A stretch of DNA of 64,000 nt from an uncultured Eubacteriales bacterium (lineage in GTDB: Bacteria > Bacillota > Clostridia > Oscillospirales > Oscillospiraceae), in NCBI GenBank assembly GCA_900548625.1, contig URLO01000001.1, forward strand, positions 62,001 to 126,000, in the 5' to 3' direction. The position numbers and the translations under genes are program-made. Positions 43,901 through 52,199 of this stretch are shown piece by piece (position 1 is the stretch's first letter; each line of letters begins with the position of its first letter). The notes beneath the pieces were generated by a model, which saw only the letters and a program-made list of their open reading frames with translations, did not search any database and was not told the DNA's origin.

Positions 43901-44543
43901 TGAGGTCTGTGGTCTTGGCGACGCCGGTAATGGCGCTCTCGAAGTCCATCGACGCCTGCGCGCAGCTGGCGAAGTATTCGTAGATCTCTTTCAGGGCGAC
44001 GGCGATACCTGCGGCCACGATGGCCTCGTGTACCTGATTAAAGGCCTGCCCCGCCTTGTCGCCGAAGGTCATAGCTTTATCGGCGGCCTCGCCCTGCTTC
44101 TTTTTCAGCGTGTCGATCTTGCCGGCAAGCTGCTCGGAGCTGTGGGAGAGGTCGTCGGTATTGACGCCCGCCTCTTCCAAAGCCCCGCTCAGCTCGTTCA
44201 GCTTTGCCGTCTGCTTCTCCAGCGAGGCGGAGGTCTTGTCGATCTGAAGCTGCTTTGCCAGCAGCTTGTTCTTCATGTCGGCGGACTCGTTGCCGGTCTC
44301 CTCCATCTCCCGCTGGATATTGTCATATTGCTGCCGCAGCATTTCCAGCCGCTTCCGTGTCGCTTCCACGGCTGCCTGCTGCTTTTGGAATGCGGAAATA
44401 TCCGCCTGTGTCTTGGAGAGGGCCTGGATTTCCTTCTGCATGGACACAATTTCCTGCTGAGCGGCCTTAAAGGTCTTGCTGTAACTGCCTCCAAGCTGCG
44501 CGTTCAGCTGGAATAGCATCTCATACTCTTTGCGGCCTGCCAT
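40944..44543 (-). CDS. Tail tape measure protein (TP901 family)
   Basis: Determines tail length and occupies the tail lumen. The 1199 residues begin with a long coiled coil (residues about 20-180), then the TP901 core (about 190-470, DFESAITGVAKTTDLTDEELAAMSDSIKALSTEIPATTEEIAAVAEAAGQLGI), hydrophobic alanine-rich segments at about 520-610 (NAITAFAGVIGAVVAALAAYAVAAKIAAAASAI) and more coiled coil. The C terminus (PGFALVGENGPELVYFNGGEQVMTAEET) is the typical tape-measure ending. GGAGGG precedes the ATG. Confidence 0.95.
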   Translation of the reverse strand: MAGRKEYEMLFQLNAQLGGSYSKTFKAAQQEIVSMQKEIQALSKTQADISAFQKQQAAVEATRKRLEMLRQQYDNIQREMEETGNESADMKNKLLAKQLQIDKTSASLEKQTAKLNELSGALEEAGVNTDDLSHSSEQLAGKIDTLKKKQGEAADKAMTFGDKAGQAFNQVHEAIVAAGIAVALKEIYEYFASCAQASMDFESAITGVAKTTDLTDEELAAMSDSIKALSTEIPATTEEIAAVAEAAGQLGIQKDALLDFTEIMTMLGTATNMTADEAATSLARFANITGMATDNYGRLGSVIVDLGNNFATTESEIVAMGTRLASAGKLAGLTEPEIMALAAAMSSVGIEAEAGGTAMTQTLNAIEKAVAKGGDDLAEFARIAGMSSEEFSSAWKNDAMSALTSFIGGLGKLDEQGESTVLVLEDLGLTGIRQSNMLKALGLAADQMTGAVNTANTAWQQNTALTNEANKRYATAQSRLTMMQNAYNNLKVAIGDAYTPALSEAYGVGTKVLNSITAFIQKNPALVNAITAFAGVIGAVVAALAAYAVAAKIAAAASAILTAAIPGVNVIMGVTAAVAAITAGIVALATAAANDAVPSVKELTEAARGMREAMDEAKATYDDTVTSTMAAAGVADTYIGKLEELEAAGLNTDEQHRQYHNTLALLCQVVPELADYIDLETDTINGGTEALRANTEAWKQNAMQQAYQDQLTELYSQYSAVLIEAEENSIGLTKAQYSLEAAQQKLSDTYAQMDALWADAQKQADAYYDQYGYYTDATAFLSQEYYDLQNSIYDTNNEIWAAEKSIKNYNKAMEEDADAVSEAEAEIALAEEAVKNLTASMNEGTGASEEAAAQVSEFQAAISGVQEKINALVESYNEAYSAAYESISGQYQLWDEAAKVVATSAGSINSALESQITYWQDYNANLQSLTDRSADIEGLSDMIASFADGSSDSVNAIAGMAGATDEQLATMVANWKTLQQEQQNAAGSVADLKTDFTAAMDELQTALAEDIEAMDLGDEAKASAQATIQGFIDGAVGMLPQVTAAYNRVAAAARAALSASGTGTAGSIPGYAVGTQSAAPGFALVGENGPELVYFNGGEQVMTAEETAAMRESMEIQAITFAPQLLEALHAIHGDGALSAEPGAGSGAGSVELQIVFQINGGASPETVEALREYGDEFAERVLEVMEEAGIDTARRAYK

Positions 44544-44563
44544 AGACGGCCCTCCTTTCAGAT

Positions 44564-44755
44564 TTATTTATTCTTGCGTCGCTCCCGCGCCTCCTTCACA
44601 AGCTGGTTGCTGACTTTGATCCACTTGCACAGGGACGGCAGGGGCAACGACAGCCAGTAGGAAACGGGGGTCTGATTGTTTTTCGCCATCGTAAGACATT
44701 GCCTGCGGAGCCAGACGCCGCCGTCGCCGGTTACAGCTCCGATGCCAGCAAAAAA
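44564..44755 (-). CDS. Frameshift extension of the tail assembly chaperone
   Basis: At 44749-44755 the minus strand reads T TTT TTG in the zero frame of the upstream gene. A -1 slip opens a frame that stays open for about 60 codons, through a short linker and then MAKNNQTPVSYWLSLPLPSL... to the stop at 44564-44566. This reproduces the G/GT (lambda) and E/E' (P2) chaperone design. The distal part could also start on its own at ATG 44689, but no good ribosome-binding site is seen there. Confidence 0.8.
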   Translation of the reverse strand, partial: FFAGIGAVTGDGGVWLRRQCLTMAKNNQTPVSYWLSLPLPSLCKWIKVSNQLVKEARERRKNK

Positions 44756-45156
44756 GAGCGGGCCTTGCCTCTGACGCGGTTGAACTCGAAGATAGGCAGG
44801 GCGCGCAGGGCGTCGTCGCCGATACGGCGGGGCTTGCCGCTGGCGTCAATGATGGTGTTGGTGCAGGCTCGCGCCGCCATGCGCACCAGGAACTGGCCGG
44901 AGAAGGTAGGCGAGATGGTGGGCTTGCCGATGGCCTGAAGCTCGTCCTCAATGGCAAGGGCGTCATCGCCGGTCAACCCCTCAAAGTCGAAGTTCAGCTC
45001 GTCAAAGGTCTGCCCCTCGTAGGTGAAGGGTCTTTTCAGCCTGAGGGTGTAGTTGCCTACGCTCTCCTTGGCCTGCGCCTCGGCGGCGGCGTACTCGTCG
45101 TGATCGACGGTGGAGAAAGCGTCGGCGGGAACAACGGTCTTGTTGATATCAGCCAT
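44731..45156 (-). CDS. Tail assembly chaperone
   Basis: A 141-residue protein with the pattern LRLKRPFTYEGQTFDELNFDFEGLTGDDALAIEDELQAIGKPTIS and FLVRMAARACTN, typical of the phage tail assembly chaperones that precede the tape measure gene. ATG 45156 follows AAAGGAG. The slippery heptamer lies seven codons before its stop, so a minority of ribosomes should make the longer fusion. Confidence 0.85.
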   Translation of the reverse strand: MADINKTVVPADAFSTVDHDEYAAAEAQAKESVGNYTLRLKRPFTYEGQTFDELNFDFEGLTGDDALAIEDELQAIGKPTISPTFSGQFLVRMAARACTNTIIDASGKPRRIGDDALRALPIFEFNRVRGKARSFLLASEL

Positions 45157-45228
45157 GGTGATAACTCCTTTCAAATCTCAAAAAGATGCCCGGAGCGGAT
45201 GTTCCGCCCCGGGCTTTTGTCAGGTCTC

Positions 45229-45738
45229 TTACATGCCGAGCGCCTTGCGGACGTCGGCCAGGTAGTCGGTGCCGTTGACATAGCAGATGAAGTTGAGCTG
45301 GTCGACCTCACGCACCTTCTTGCCGTCAATGTAGGTCGCCCAGTAGCGGACGGCGTACTCGCCGGAGCCGTTGGAGGGCGCGGCGGGGGCGACGGAGCCG
45401 CCCTTGTCGCTCTTGGGAATGACCACAAGAATGTGCTTGACGGCGCGGACGACCACCTTGCCTGCCACGACATCTTCGTCCTGCTGCGCAACGCGCAGGT
45501 CGATGGTGTGACGGCGAGGCTCGGAGAGCTTCACGCTCTGATCGGTGACGGTGCGGAAGTTAAGGCCCAGCGTCATCGCGTCGAAGTGGCCGAGAATGAC
45601 CGACTCCACATTGCCTGCGATGCCGGCGCCAGAGATGGACTGCGTCAGCGCGGTCAGGTCAGGCAGGGTCGCCTGTGCCATACCGACATATTCAACAGAG
45701 TCCTCGTAGACCTTGAAGTTGATAATGCTCTGATCCAT
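45229..45738 (-). CDS. Major tail tube protein (FII family)
   Basis: Forms the inner tube of the contractile tail. The 169-residue sequence begins MDQSIINFKVYEDSVEYVGMAQATLPDLTALTQSISGAG and has RRHTIDLRVAQQDEDVVAGKVVVRAVKHILVVIPK and the ending VREVDQLNFICYVNGTDYLADVRKALGM, all typical of P2 FII. It directly follows the sheath gene. Confidence 0.93.
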   Translation of the reverse strand: MDQSIINFKVYEDSVEYVGMAQATLPDLTALTQSISGAGIAGNVESVILGHFDAMTLGLNFRTVTDQSVKLSEPRRHTIDLRVAQQDEDVVAGKVVVRAVKHILVVIPKSDKGGSVAPAAPSNGSGEYAVRYWATYIDGKKVREVDQLNFICYVNGTDYLADVRKALGM

Positions 45739-45753
45739 GATTCAAACCTCCTT

Positions 45754-47175
45754 TTAGCCCTGCAGGGCGCTGGTGACATAGCTGGCGTCATACTCCAGCA
45801 CGAAGTCGATCTCCTGAGCGGGAGAGGGCGGCGTCATGTAGACATGGAGCTTGATGATGCCGGCCATGAGGTTGGTCAGCGGGTTTTCGTTCTCCAGCAT
45901 CTCCACGCGAGCGCCCAGAAGGTAGCCCATACCCACCAGACCGTTGAGCCAGATGTTGGCGGAATCGAGAACGGTGTCGATCAGGCGGCGGGTCATAGGC
46001 TTGTCCAGCTTGCTCCAGAAGGTCTTGACGAGGGAGTTGCCGACCCAGCCGAACATACGGCTGACCGGGATAAAGTAATCCTTGACATCGGTGTTGGAGG
46101 GATAGCAGGCGGTGTAGTTGCCCCACGCCACCCAGCCGCTCATGAAGTTCAGCGCAGTATCCACGCCGATGCCGTTGAGGTAGTTGGCCTGCGCAAGCGT
46201 CAGGTTGACCTCGGTGCCGTCCTCCAGGCAGAGGCCGTCGCACTGCAGCCCCTTATTGGAGGGAGACTCATAGGGGCAGCCGCCGTTGCCGGTGTCGATC
46301 TGCGCCATCAGCCCCGCCATCTGGGTAGACAGGTGGAACTTATAATCGCCCAGCTTCGCCATCGGCCAGAAGGCGATCTCGTCCTCGTCGGCGATGTTGG
46401 CGGCGTTCTTCTTGGTGAGAACATCGGAATAGGCACGCGCGCCGGAAGCACCGCAGTCGATGTCGATCAGCGCCTTGGCGCGGAACAGGCCGTTGATGTT
46501 GCCTGCCTTGGCGGTCATTGCAGCGGCCACGGTAGACTGCTGCGAATAGCCGGGGGCGCACAGCAGATCGGGGACGATGCCCAGCAGGGTCAGGCACAGC
46601 TCCACATTCTCCATCGCGGAGGCGATGTCAGATGCGGTGACGGTGGATGCCTTGACCTTGTTGTAGGCGATGTTTACCTGCTCGGCATCATAGGCGCTGC
46701 CGGTAGACAGCAGCTCCACTACCAGATGCTCGCCGCTGTAATAGGCGTTATAGTCGGTGCCGGACACATAGGCAGAGCCGGTACCGCCGGCAGGCTTGAT
46801 GACCAGCGCGGAATCGTTGATGGCCGCGATGGGAAGCTTCACCTTGTGCTCCGTCACCGCAACATCAGCCGCGGCAGACGCCTCCTTTGCGGTGGCGATA
46901 TCCAGAACATTGCAGAAAATGACAGGCTGGCAGGCGAACAGCTTGAAGTGCGAATACATGAATTCGCAGAGCGTGTAGGTTGCCCAGTCGTCGGAGTAGC
47001 CCAGCTTCTCCACCGCCTCAGACCAGCTGGTGCAGAGAACAGGGGTGCCGGGGGCAGCAGGCTTATCCGCCGCCTGAACAGGAGCCAGACCGACCACGAA
47101 GGGGACGCCGGACTCCGCCACGACAGGGGTGCTGACGCTGGTAGCCTGCTGAGAGACATATACGCCGTGGTTCAT
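45754..47175 (-). CDS. Tail sheath protein
   Basis: Contractile sheath of 473 residues; marks the phage as a myovirus. Typical P2-FI-like blocks are VESGVPFVVGLAPVQAADKPAAPGTPVLCTSWSEAVEKLGYSDDWATYTL at the N terminus, ALIDIDCGASGARAYSDVLTKKN centrally, and ARVEMLENENPLTNLMAGIIKLHVYMTPPSPAQEIDFVLEYD at the C terminus. AAGGAGG precedes the ATG. Confidence 0.95.
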   Translation of the reverse strand: MNHGVYVSQQATSVSTPVVAESGVPFVVGLAPVQAADKPAAPGTPVLCTSWSEAVEKLGYSDDWATYTLCEFMYSHFKLFACQPVIFCNVLDIATAKEASAAADVAVTEHKVKLPIAAINDSALVIKPAGGTGSAYVSGTDYNAYYSGEHLVVELLSTGSAYDAEQVNIAYNKVKASTVTASDIASAMENVELCLTLLGIVPDLLCAPGYSQQSTVAAAMTAKAGNINGLFRAKALIDIDCGASGARAYSDVLTKKNAANIADEDEIAFWPMAKLGDYKFHLSTQMAGLMAQIDTGNGGCPYESPSNKGLQCDGLCLEDGTEVNLTLAQANYLNGIGVDTALNFMSGWVAWGNYTACYPSNTDVKDYFIPVSRMFGWVGNSLVKTFWSKLDKPMTRRLIDTVLDSANIWLNGLVGMGYLLGARVEMLENENPLTNLMAGIIKLHVYMTPPSPAQEIDFVLEYDASYVTSALQG

Positions 47176-47188
47176 TGAAATTTCCTCC

Positions 47189-47518
47189 TTACTTCATGCC
47201 CTTGGCCAGCTTGTGATAATTCACATACAGCAGGTTCCCAGGCGTTTTGACTTTGATGCGGTCGGCGGGGAGCGTTTCGTCGCTCACCACCAGCGACGCG
47301 ATCAGCGGGTGCTGCTCGATCACCGGGGCAAGGGAGTCAAGGACTTCCTTCCGGCCGCCGCGATAGATGGTGCCGCGCTGGATCACGCCCATCATGGTCG
47401 GACCGAGATAGACGCAGAAGCCGCCGGTGTCGGCGACCTTCTTCGGCGCGGCAGGCTTTTTCTTTGCCGTCTTTGGTGCGGCGGTCTGATCCGCCGTGTC
47501 GATGATTTTTTCGCTCAT
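47189..47518 (-). CDS. Phage protein between head-tail proteins and sheath, 109 aa
   Basis: A lysine-rich N terminus (TAAPKTAKKKPAAPKKVAD) precedes a small beta-rich domain (FCVYLGPTMMGVIQRGTIYRGG... VNYHKLAKGMK). Genes of this size and pattern stand directly upstream of sheath genes in Mu-like prophages; the role is not known. It overlaps the upstream gene by four bases (ATGA). Confidence 0.75.
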   Translation of the reverse strand: MSEKIIDTADQTAAPKTAKKKPAAPKKVADTGGFCVYLGPTMMGVIQRGTIYRGGRKEVLDSLAPVIEQHPLIASLVVSDETLPADRIKVKTPGNLLYVNYHKLAKGMK

Positions 47519-48000
47519 AGGTTAACCTCTCTTTCCACAGGGGGAAGCATCCATGTGGAGATCATTTCCCCCACGAAATAGGGGGCGGTGTCATCGGGAT
47601 AGACTATCGTTTCAAGCCCCGCCTCCAGGTCAAGGGTAAACTGCCCTCCGATCACGACCTGCCTGAGCATCGCAATGCGCAGCCGTTCCATGAGATTCAG
47701 CAGCATCAGCCCGCCCTCCTGCTCGTCATCGTTATAGACACAGCAGATAGACCGGACCTTGGCGCTGGAGGTCACGCGCTGTCCTTGCGGCTGTTGATCC
47801 ATGCCGGTAATGACCTGGTGCAGCACATAGGGAGCCTTCTTGGTGGCAGAAGTGCCGTCCGGCAGGCGCGTCAGGTAGACCTTTGCAGGGCGGAAGCTCT
47901 GCTCCGTGTCGCCCTTCTGCAAACGGGTCGGCATGATCAGGTCGGCGGTGACCTCCTCGGTAAAGGCCCGCAGGCGTTCCAGCAGAATGATCCTTGTCAT
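47515..48000 (-). CDS. Probable tail terminator/neck protein, 161 aa
   Basis: Not recognised with certainty. The sequence (IILLERLRAFTEEVTADLIMPTR... GLMLLNLMERLRIAMLRQ... TAPYFVGEMISTWMLPPVEREV) is a compact alpha/beta protein. Its place after the minor tail Z-like gene and before the sheath is where the tail terminator stands in related phages. GGGAGG precedes the ATG. Confidence 0.7.
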   Translation of the reverse strand: MTRIILLERLRAFTEEVTADLIMPTRLQKGDTEQSFRPAKVYLTRLPDGTSATKKAPYVLHQVITGMDQQPQGQRVTSSAKVRSICCVYNDDEQEGGLMLLNLMERLRIAMLRQVVIGGQFTLDLEAGLETIVYPDDTAPYFVGEMISTWMLPPVEREVNL

Positions 48001-48003
48001 AAA

Positions 48004-48576
48004 TCAGCCTCCCCATCCGTTCAGCACGCGCAGGATTTCATGCTCAACGCGCTTTTCGTAGGTGTCGCGGATCGTTTCGTCCATCTTCTCGATGACTTCT
48101 TCGTTCCGCATCATGTGTCCGGTAGACGGACCAAACTTCTGCTCCACAGGAAAGCGCGGCGAGCCGACACGCTCGAAAACGGCAGTCGGGCCGAAAATGC
48201 GGGCCACGAATGCGTGTTGAAGCGTCGCAGCTCCGCCGTTGCGCTTTACCTGTGTCTGTACGGTGCCGTCCCGGCTGTATGTGGTGTTGAAGGTCAGCAG
48301 CGGGAGCACGGTGCCGGAGAAGCTGATGCTCATACCCATCACGCCTCCCGCACCGCCTGTGATGTGGGTCTTGGAGTGAACTCTCCGCATGAATTCACCC
48401 TTGTTGATGGTGTACTCGGCGGCTGCGAACTGTCCGGCGCGGGTCTTGGCTGTATCTCCGGCGCGCCTCAACGCGGAGAACGCCGCTTTGTAAACGCCGC
48501 CGGGGATATTGTGCAGCAGCTTGTTCACGCGCTCCAGGCTGTCGCCGCCGACCTCGTTGACGCGGATAAAGCTCAT
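48004..48576 (-). CDS. Minor tail protein Z-like (head-tail joining)
   Basis: A 190-residue protein with the N-terminal pattern SLERVNKLLHNIPGGVYKAAFSALRRAGDTAKTRAGQFAAAEYTINKGEFM, typical of lambda gpZ-like proteins that act at the head-tail connection. A glycine-rich stretch (ITGGAGGVMGMSISFSG) follows. It overlaps the upstream gene by four bases (ATGA). Confidence 0.8.
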   Translation of the reverse strand: MSFIRVNEVGGDSLERVNKLLHNIPGGVYKAAFSALRRAGDTAKTRAGQFAAAEYTINKGEFMRRVHSKTHITGGAGGVMGMSISFSGTVLPLLTFNTTYSRDGTVQTQVKRNGGAATLQHAFVARIFGPTAVFERVGSPRFPVEQKFGPSTGHMMRNEEVIEKMDETIRDTYEKRVEHEILRVLNGWGG

Positions 48577-48941
48577 TCGTCCACCGCCTCCAATTCCACG
48601 CGCAGCATACCCATCTCACAGACCGAGGACGCGACATAGAACTCCCGGAAGAAGCCTCCGCCGCCCTCCTGGTCGTTGATCCTGATACGCTGCCCCCGCT
48701 CCGGCTGCACCCCGCCGAGATCGGACAGGGCGCAGTGGAGAACGGAGGAAACGATGTAAAGCCCCTGGGCATGGTCGCTCATCAGCTGGCGGCGGTCCTT
48801 CTCCTTCAGGCCGGAGAGGACGATGGGAATATCCTCGTAGGTCGCCCCGTCGTACTTGACGGTGCGCTTTTCCGCGAACTCGTCGCAGTTGAGGAACACG
48901 CCGAAGTTGTCGCGGGCGACCATATCCTTGAAGCCGCTCAT
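48573..48941 (-). CDS. Head-tail joining protein, gpFII-like
   Basis: A 122-residue protein starting with NFGVFLNCDEFAEKRTVKYDGATYEDIPIVLSGLKEKDRRQ, the pattern of the lambda FII-like attachment proteins that cap the connector. It overlaps neighbours by four bases on both sides. Confidence 0.8.
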   Translation of the reverse strand: MSGFKDMVARDNFGVFLNCDEFAEKRTVKYDGATYEDIPIVLSGLKEKDRRQLMSDHAQGLYIVSSVLHCALSDLGGVQPERGQRIRINDQEGGGGFFREFYVASSVCEMGMLRVELEAVDE

Positions 48942-49411
48942 ACCACAGGCGCCTCCGGCGTCAGCACAGGGGGCGCTTCGCCGTCGTCCACGCCGTCGTC
49001 GTCCTCGGCGATCGCGTCCTCCAGCGGAACATCCGTAATGGCGGCGATCAGCTGCGCCTTGGTCTTGAGCTTAGCGGTGTCGATGCCCATCTCCTTGGCC
49101 AGCTCCGTGAGTTTGGCGTTGGTCAGCGTTTTGAGCTGCTCGGGGTCAAGATGGGCGCTTTCCGCGTCCTCTGCGCCCTCGTCGCTGTTAGATGGGTCAG
49201 CGCCAGCCCCGCCGCCGTCCTCGCCCGCAGGGGGCGTTGCAACGGCGGGAGCGGGCGTTTCCTCGGCGGGGCGGGCGACACACAGGGCAAAAAGGCGCTG
49301 CGCCTCCTCTTCGGAGACCTCACAGATACCGCCGCGGTCGATGGGAATGGGGTGCTTCGAGCCATCCGGCCTGTAGCCGTATGTGCCGCAGATGATCTCA
49401 ATTTTCGTCAT
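48938..49411 (-). CDS. Capsid-module protein with a SAP-like C-terminal helix pair
   Basis: A 157-residue acidic protein: a short N-terminal region (IICGTYGYRPDGSKHPIPIDRGGICEVSEEEAQRLFALCVA), a Pro/Ala/Gly/Glu-rich linker (about 48-85), and a SAP/Rho-N-like motif (LKTLTNAKLTELAKEMGIDTAKLKTKAQLIAAI). Many phages have such a protein after the major capsid gene; function unknown, possibly head-tail connector related. Confidence 0.7.
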   Translation of the reverse strand: MTKIEIICGTYGYRPDGSKHPIPIDRGGICEVSEEEAQRLFALCVARPAEETPAPAVATPPAGEDGGGAGADPSNSDEGAEDAESAHLDPEQLKTLTNAKLTELAKEMGIDTAKLKTKAQLIAAITDVPLEDAIAEDDDGVDDGEAPPVLTPEAPVV

Positions 49412-49434
49412 AGCAGTCTCCTTTCCGTGCCGGG

Positions 49435-50511
49435 TCAGGACACAACTTCCGCCGCGTAGATGTACGGGCAGTAGTTGTGGGGAGCAGCCAGCGGACGCGC
49501 GCCCAGACGCAGCTTGCGGATGTCCGCCTCCTGGTTCAGAGAGAACTTAGGAACGCGGATCGCCGCATGGGACGCGAACTCGGTGGAGCCGTAGTCGATC
49601 TGGGTGATCTGGCCATACATCAGATGGCCGCAGCCGGGGGCGGTGACCATCGCAGAGGTGGCGGGGAAATACTTCTGCTCCGCGCCGCTGCCGTCGATGT
49701 AGGTTTCGTCTACGGAGATCAGGTTCAGCTTGAAGCCGCCGAAGTTCAGCGTACCCATATAGACCACGCCATCGTAGCGGCTGAGTTCCTGGTCGATGGT
49801 ACCGATGATGATGCCGCTGTTGCGGTCGAGCAGCTTCTGCACCTTCTCCATGTCGAGGATCGCGTCGGCTGCGTCAGAGCCGAGCACCAGGTCAACCGCG
49901 CGCAGGCCGCGCTTAGAGAGCTTGCGGCACATCGCCTTGACGTCGCCGAAGAAGTCCCCGCCGGTGGCGTTCCACTTGGTGGCCACGGTATAGGTGTGAT
50001 CGCTGGCGTCATCGAAAAACTTGACATACAGCTTCTCGCCCTCGGTCTTGTCGTCGATGTAGGTCTGCATGGTGCAGGCGTTGTTGATCATGGTCTGCGC
50101 GCACATCCACTCCTCGCGGCGCACGATGCGGCGGTCCATGTCGGTCAGGTCACCCAGCTGCAGACGGGCCGCGCGCTGGGCAGGGGTGCTGTTGGCGTAG
50201 ATGGCCTCACCGAAGCCGCGCTTGCGCAGCTCGTCCAGCGTCAGCAGGCGGGACGGAGCGATAAACGCGGGCTGATACTCGTGGATCTCGTAGCCGCGGC
50301 GATCCATGGGGATATCGCCGGCGCGGGCGGAGACGAACGCGGCCATCTTGCGGTCGCCCTTGCGGTACTCAGTCAGCACCTTGTCGCAGGCGAAGATGTC
50401 GCCCTCCCCGGTGGGGAAGTAGCGGTCCTTGAAAAAGGTCTGCTGAGGAACGATCTCCTCGGTGATCGCCATCAGCACATAGGTGTCAAAGAAATTCAGT
50501 TCAGAAGCCAT
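49435..50511 (-). CDS. Major capsid protein (lambda gpE family)
   Basis: HK97-fold coat protein of 358 residues. Family pattern: FFKDRYFPTGEGDIFACDKVLTEYRKGDRKMAAFV, RRGYEIHEYQPAFIAPSRLLTLDELRKRGFGE, RIVRREEWMCAQTMINNACTM, and GCGHLMYGQITQIDYGSTEFASHAAIRVPKFSLNQEADIRKLRLGARPL. AGGAGGGA precedes the ATG. The decoration protein and protease genes are upstream, as in lambda. Confidence 0.94.
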   Translation of the reverse strand: MASELNFFDTYVLMAITEEIVPQQTFFKDRYFPTGEGDIFACDKVLTEYRKGDRKMAAFVSARAGDIPMDRRGYEIHEYQPAFIAPSRLLTLDELRKRGFGEAIYANSTPAQRAARLQLGDLTDMDRRIVRREEWMCAQTMINNACTMQTYIDDKTEGEKLYVKFFDDASDHTYTVATKWNATGGDFFGDVKAMCRKLSKRGLRAVDLVLGSDAADAILDMEKVQKLLDRNSGIIIGTIDQELSRYDGVVYMGTLNFGGFKLNLISVDETYIDGSGAEQKYFPATSAMVTAPGCGHLMYGQITQIDYGSTEFASHAAIRVPKFSLNQEADIRKLRLGARPLAAPHNYCPYIYAAEVVS

Positions 50512-50525
50512 TGTTGATTCCCTCC

Positions 50526-50930
50526 TTAGTTGGCAGCGGCAGCAGCCTTGAAGACGATGCCGCGCATACGCAGGTTGTCCTTATCCCCCTCGGTGATGGT
50601 GTAGCTGGCCGAGACCGTCACCTTGCCGATGTCGAAGCAGCCGGCGGTGTAGACAGCTACCTTCTCGTCGGCAGCGGTGCCGACCTCGATGTCATCACAC
50701 AGAATGCAATCGGGGGTCAGCGTTTCGTTGCTGACAGCCGCAGTACCCAGCACCACCAGCTTGCCGTCGCCGGCCGTGCCAGAGGACTTGGCGAGGATGG
50801 TGCCGCGCTTGAGCGTGGCCGCAGCGGACAGCTTGCGGATAACGCCGCCGCGCACTTCGGGCGCGGGCTTGATGTCGGTGATCAGACCGTCAAAGGTCAT
50901 CTCGCCGAGCTTTTCACTCAGATTGATCAT
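50526..50930 (-). CDS. Head decoration protein (lambda gpD family)
   Basis: A 134-residue protein with an N-terminal KLGEMTFDGLITDIKPAPEVRGGVI, RKLSAAATLKRGTILAKSSG and PDCILCDDIEVGTAADEKVAVYTAGCFDIGKV, typical of trimeric head-stabilising decoration proteins. It sits between protease and capsid genes. Confidence 0.9.
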   Translation of the reverse strand: MINLSEKLGEMTFDGLITDIKPAPEVRGGVIRKLSAAATLKRGTILAKSSGTAGDGKLVVLGTAAVSNETLTPDCILCDDIEVGTAADEKVAVYTAGCFDIGKVTVSASYTITEGDKDNLRMRGIVFKAAAAAN

Positions 50931-50934
50931 GTTC

Positions 50935-52194
50935 TTAGCCCTCCTTCTTCTTGCCCAGCAGGTCAGCGACCATGCTCCGGGCGTTGGTCATGCGCGCCTC
51001 GGGGGTGTCGTTCTCCTCGCCGTCTTCGCCCTCGGGCGTTTCGACTGCGGGGGCAGGAGCGGCGGGAACGCCCTCGGCGCCGGATTCCTCGCTGTCGTCT
51101 TTCAGATCGGTCAGAAACTTCTTGCCCTGCTTGGCGGCGTTCTTGGCCGCTGCCATCAGCAGGTCGGCAGCAGAGCAGGGCTTGTCGCCGTACTTGGCCT
51201 GCTGCACGTCCGTCGCGTCGAGCAGACCGGAAATCTCGTCGATCTCCTGCATACGCGCACGCTCGGCCTGGATCGCGGTGTTGACCGCCTCAGTGTGATC
51301 GACGGAAGCGCGGGCGTCGGCCTCCACCTGGGCGATCTCGTCCGGGTACTTTGCCCGGAGCTCTTCCTTAGTCATGGAAATTCCTCCTTCATCGCCGGTG
51401 ACTTCCGGCTTGTTTTTATCTGTCTCAACCGGGGCGGAGGCCTCGGGTGTGACCGTGGGAATGTTGTCCGGCGCAAACATGCCGGGGGCAAGGTGCATCT
51501 GCCGCCCGTTCACGAACAGGCTGCGCCCGTCCGCGCTGGCGGCGATGCTGGTCGGCTCCGCGTCCTCGATCAGTTCGTCCGCAAAGCCCTTGTCGATGGC
51601 CTCGCGGCCTGTCATATAGGTCGTGTCCGCCATCATGTGGGAGATCACCGTGGCTGACAGCCCGGTCTTGCGCGTGTAGACCTCCATCTGCATCTTGTCC
51701 CACGCTTCCTGCTGGGTGGCCTGTTCCCGCAGCTCGTCAGCGTTGTAGCCGCCCCACAGGAAGGTCCAGCATTTGTGGATCATGATGAGGCTGGAGGGAT
51801 TGACCCTGACCGTATCGCAGGCGCACATGATAAGACTGCCGCCGCTCATGGCAACGCCGTCCACGATGCAGGTAAGCTTCGTGCCGTTCCGCGCCAGCTC
51901 CCGCAGGCGGTTGTGGATCATGTTGGACGCTCCGGCGTCGCCGCCGTAGCTGTTCATGCGGATAGTGATGGACGTGCAGCCGGAGATCTGCTTGAGGTCC
52001 TCCAAAAACTCGGAGAGCAGGATGTACTGCCCCTCAACGGGTTCGCCCCACCAGTTCGTGGGCTGCTCCTCGTAGATGTCTCCGTACATGGTGATCTCGG
52101 CATAACTGCCGTCCACCGTGGCCATCGTATAGACCTTTTTCGAGATGCTGACGGCGGGAGACTTTCGCCCAGCTCTCTTTGCCGGAATACTCAT
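50935..52194 (-). CDS. ClpP-like head maturation protease, fused to a scaffold-like tail
   Basis: About 419 residues. The N-terminal half (residues about 20-225) is a ClpP/S49-type serine protease: ITIRMNSYGGDAGASNMIHNRLREL and the nucleophile in VDGVAMSGGSLIMCACD, with a candidate His in MIHKCWTF. The C-terminal half (260-419) is acidic and helical (MTKEELRAKYPDEIAQVEADARASVDHTEAVNTAIQAERARMQEIDEI) and looks like a scaffolding region. ATG 52194 lies 8 bases after AGAGG. Confidence 0.9.
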   Translation of the reverse strand: MSIPAKRAGRKSPAVSISKKVYTMATVDGSYAEITMYGDIYEEQPTNWWGEPVEGQYILLSEFLEDLKQISGCTSITIRMNSYGGDAGASNMIHNRLRELARNGTKLTCIVDGVAMSGGSLIMCACDTVRVNPSSLIMIHKCWTFLWGGYNADELREQATQQEAWDKMQMEVYTRKTGLSATVISHMMADTTYMTGREAIDKGFADELIEDAEPTSIAASADGRSLFVNGRQMHLAPGMFAPDNIPTVTPEASAPVETDKNKPEVTGDEGGISMTKEELRAKYPDEIAQVEADARASVDHTEAVNTAIQAERARMQEIDEISGLLDATDVQQAKYGDKPCSAADLLMAAAKNAAKQGKKFLTDLKDDSEESGAEGVPAAPAPAVETPEGEDGEENDTPEARMTNARSMVADLLGKKKEG

Positions 52195-52199
52195 GCGCA

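Noticed and set aside
42564..44516. A 650-codon open frame on the plus strand
   Set aside because: Antisense of the tape measure gene; composition of a shadow frame (Leu/Gly/Arg/His-rich), no domain.
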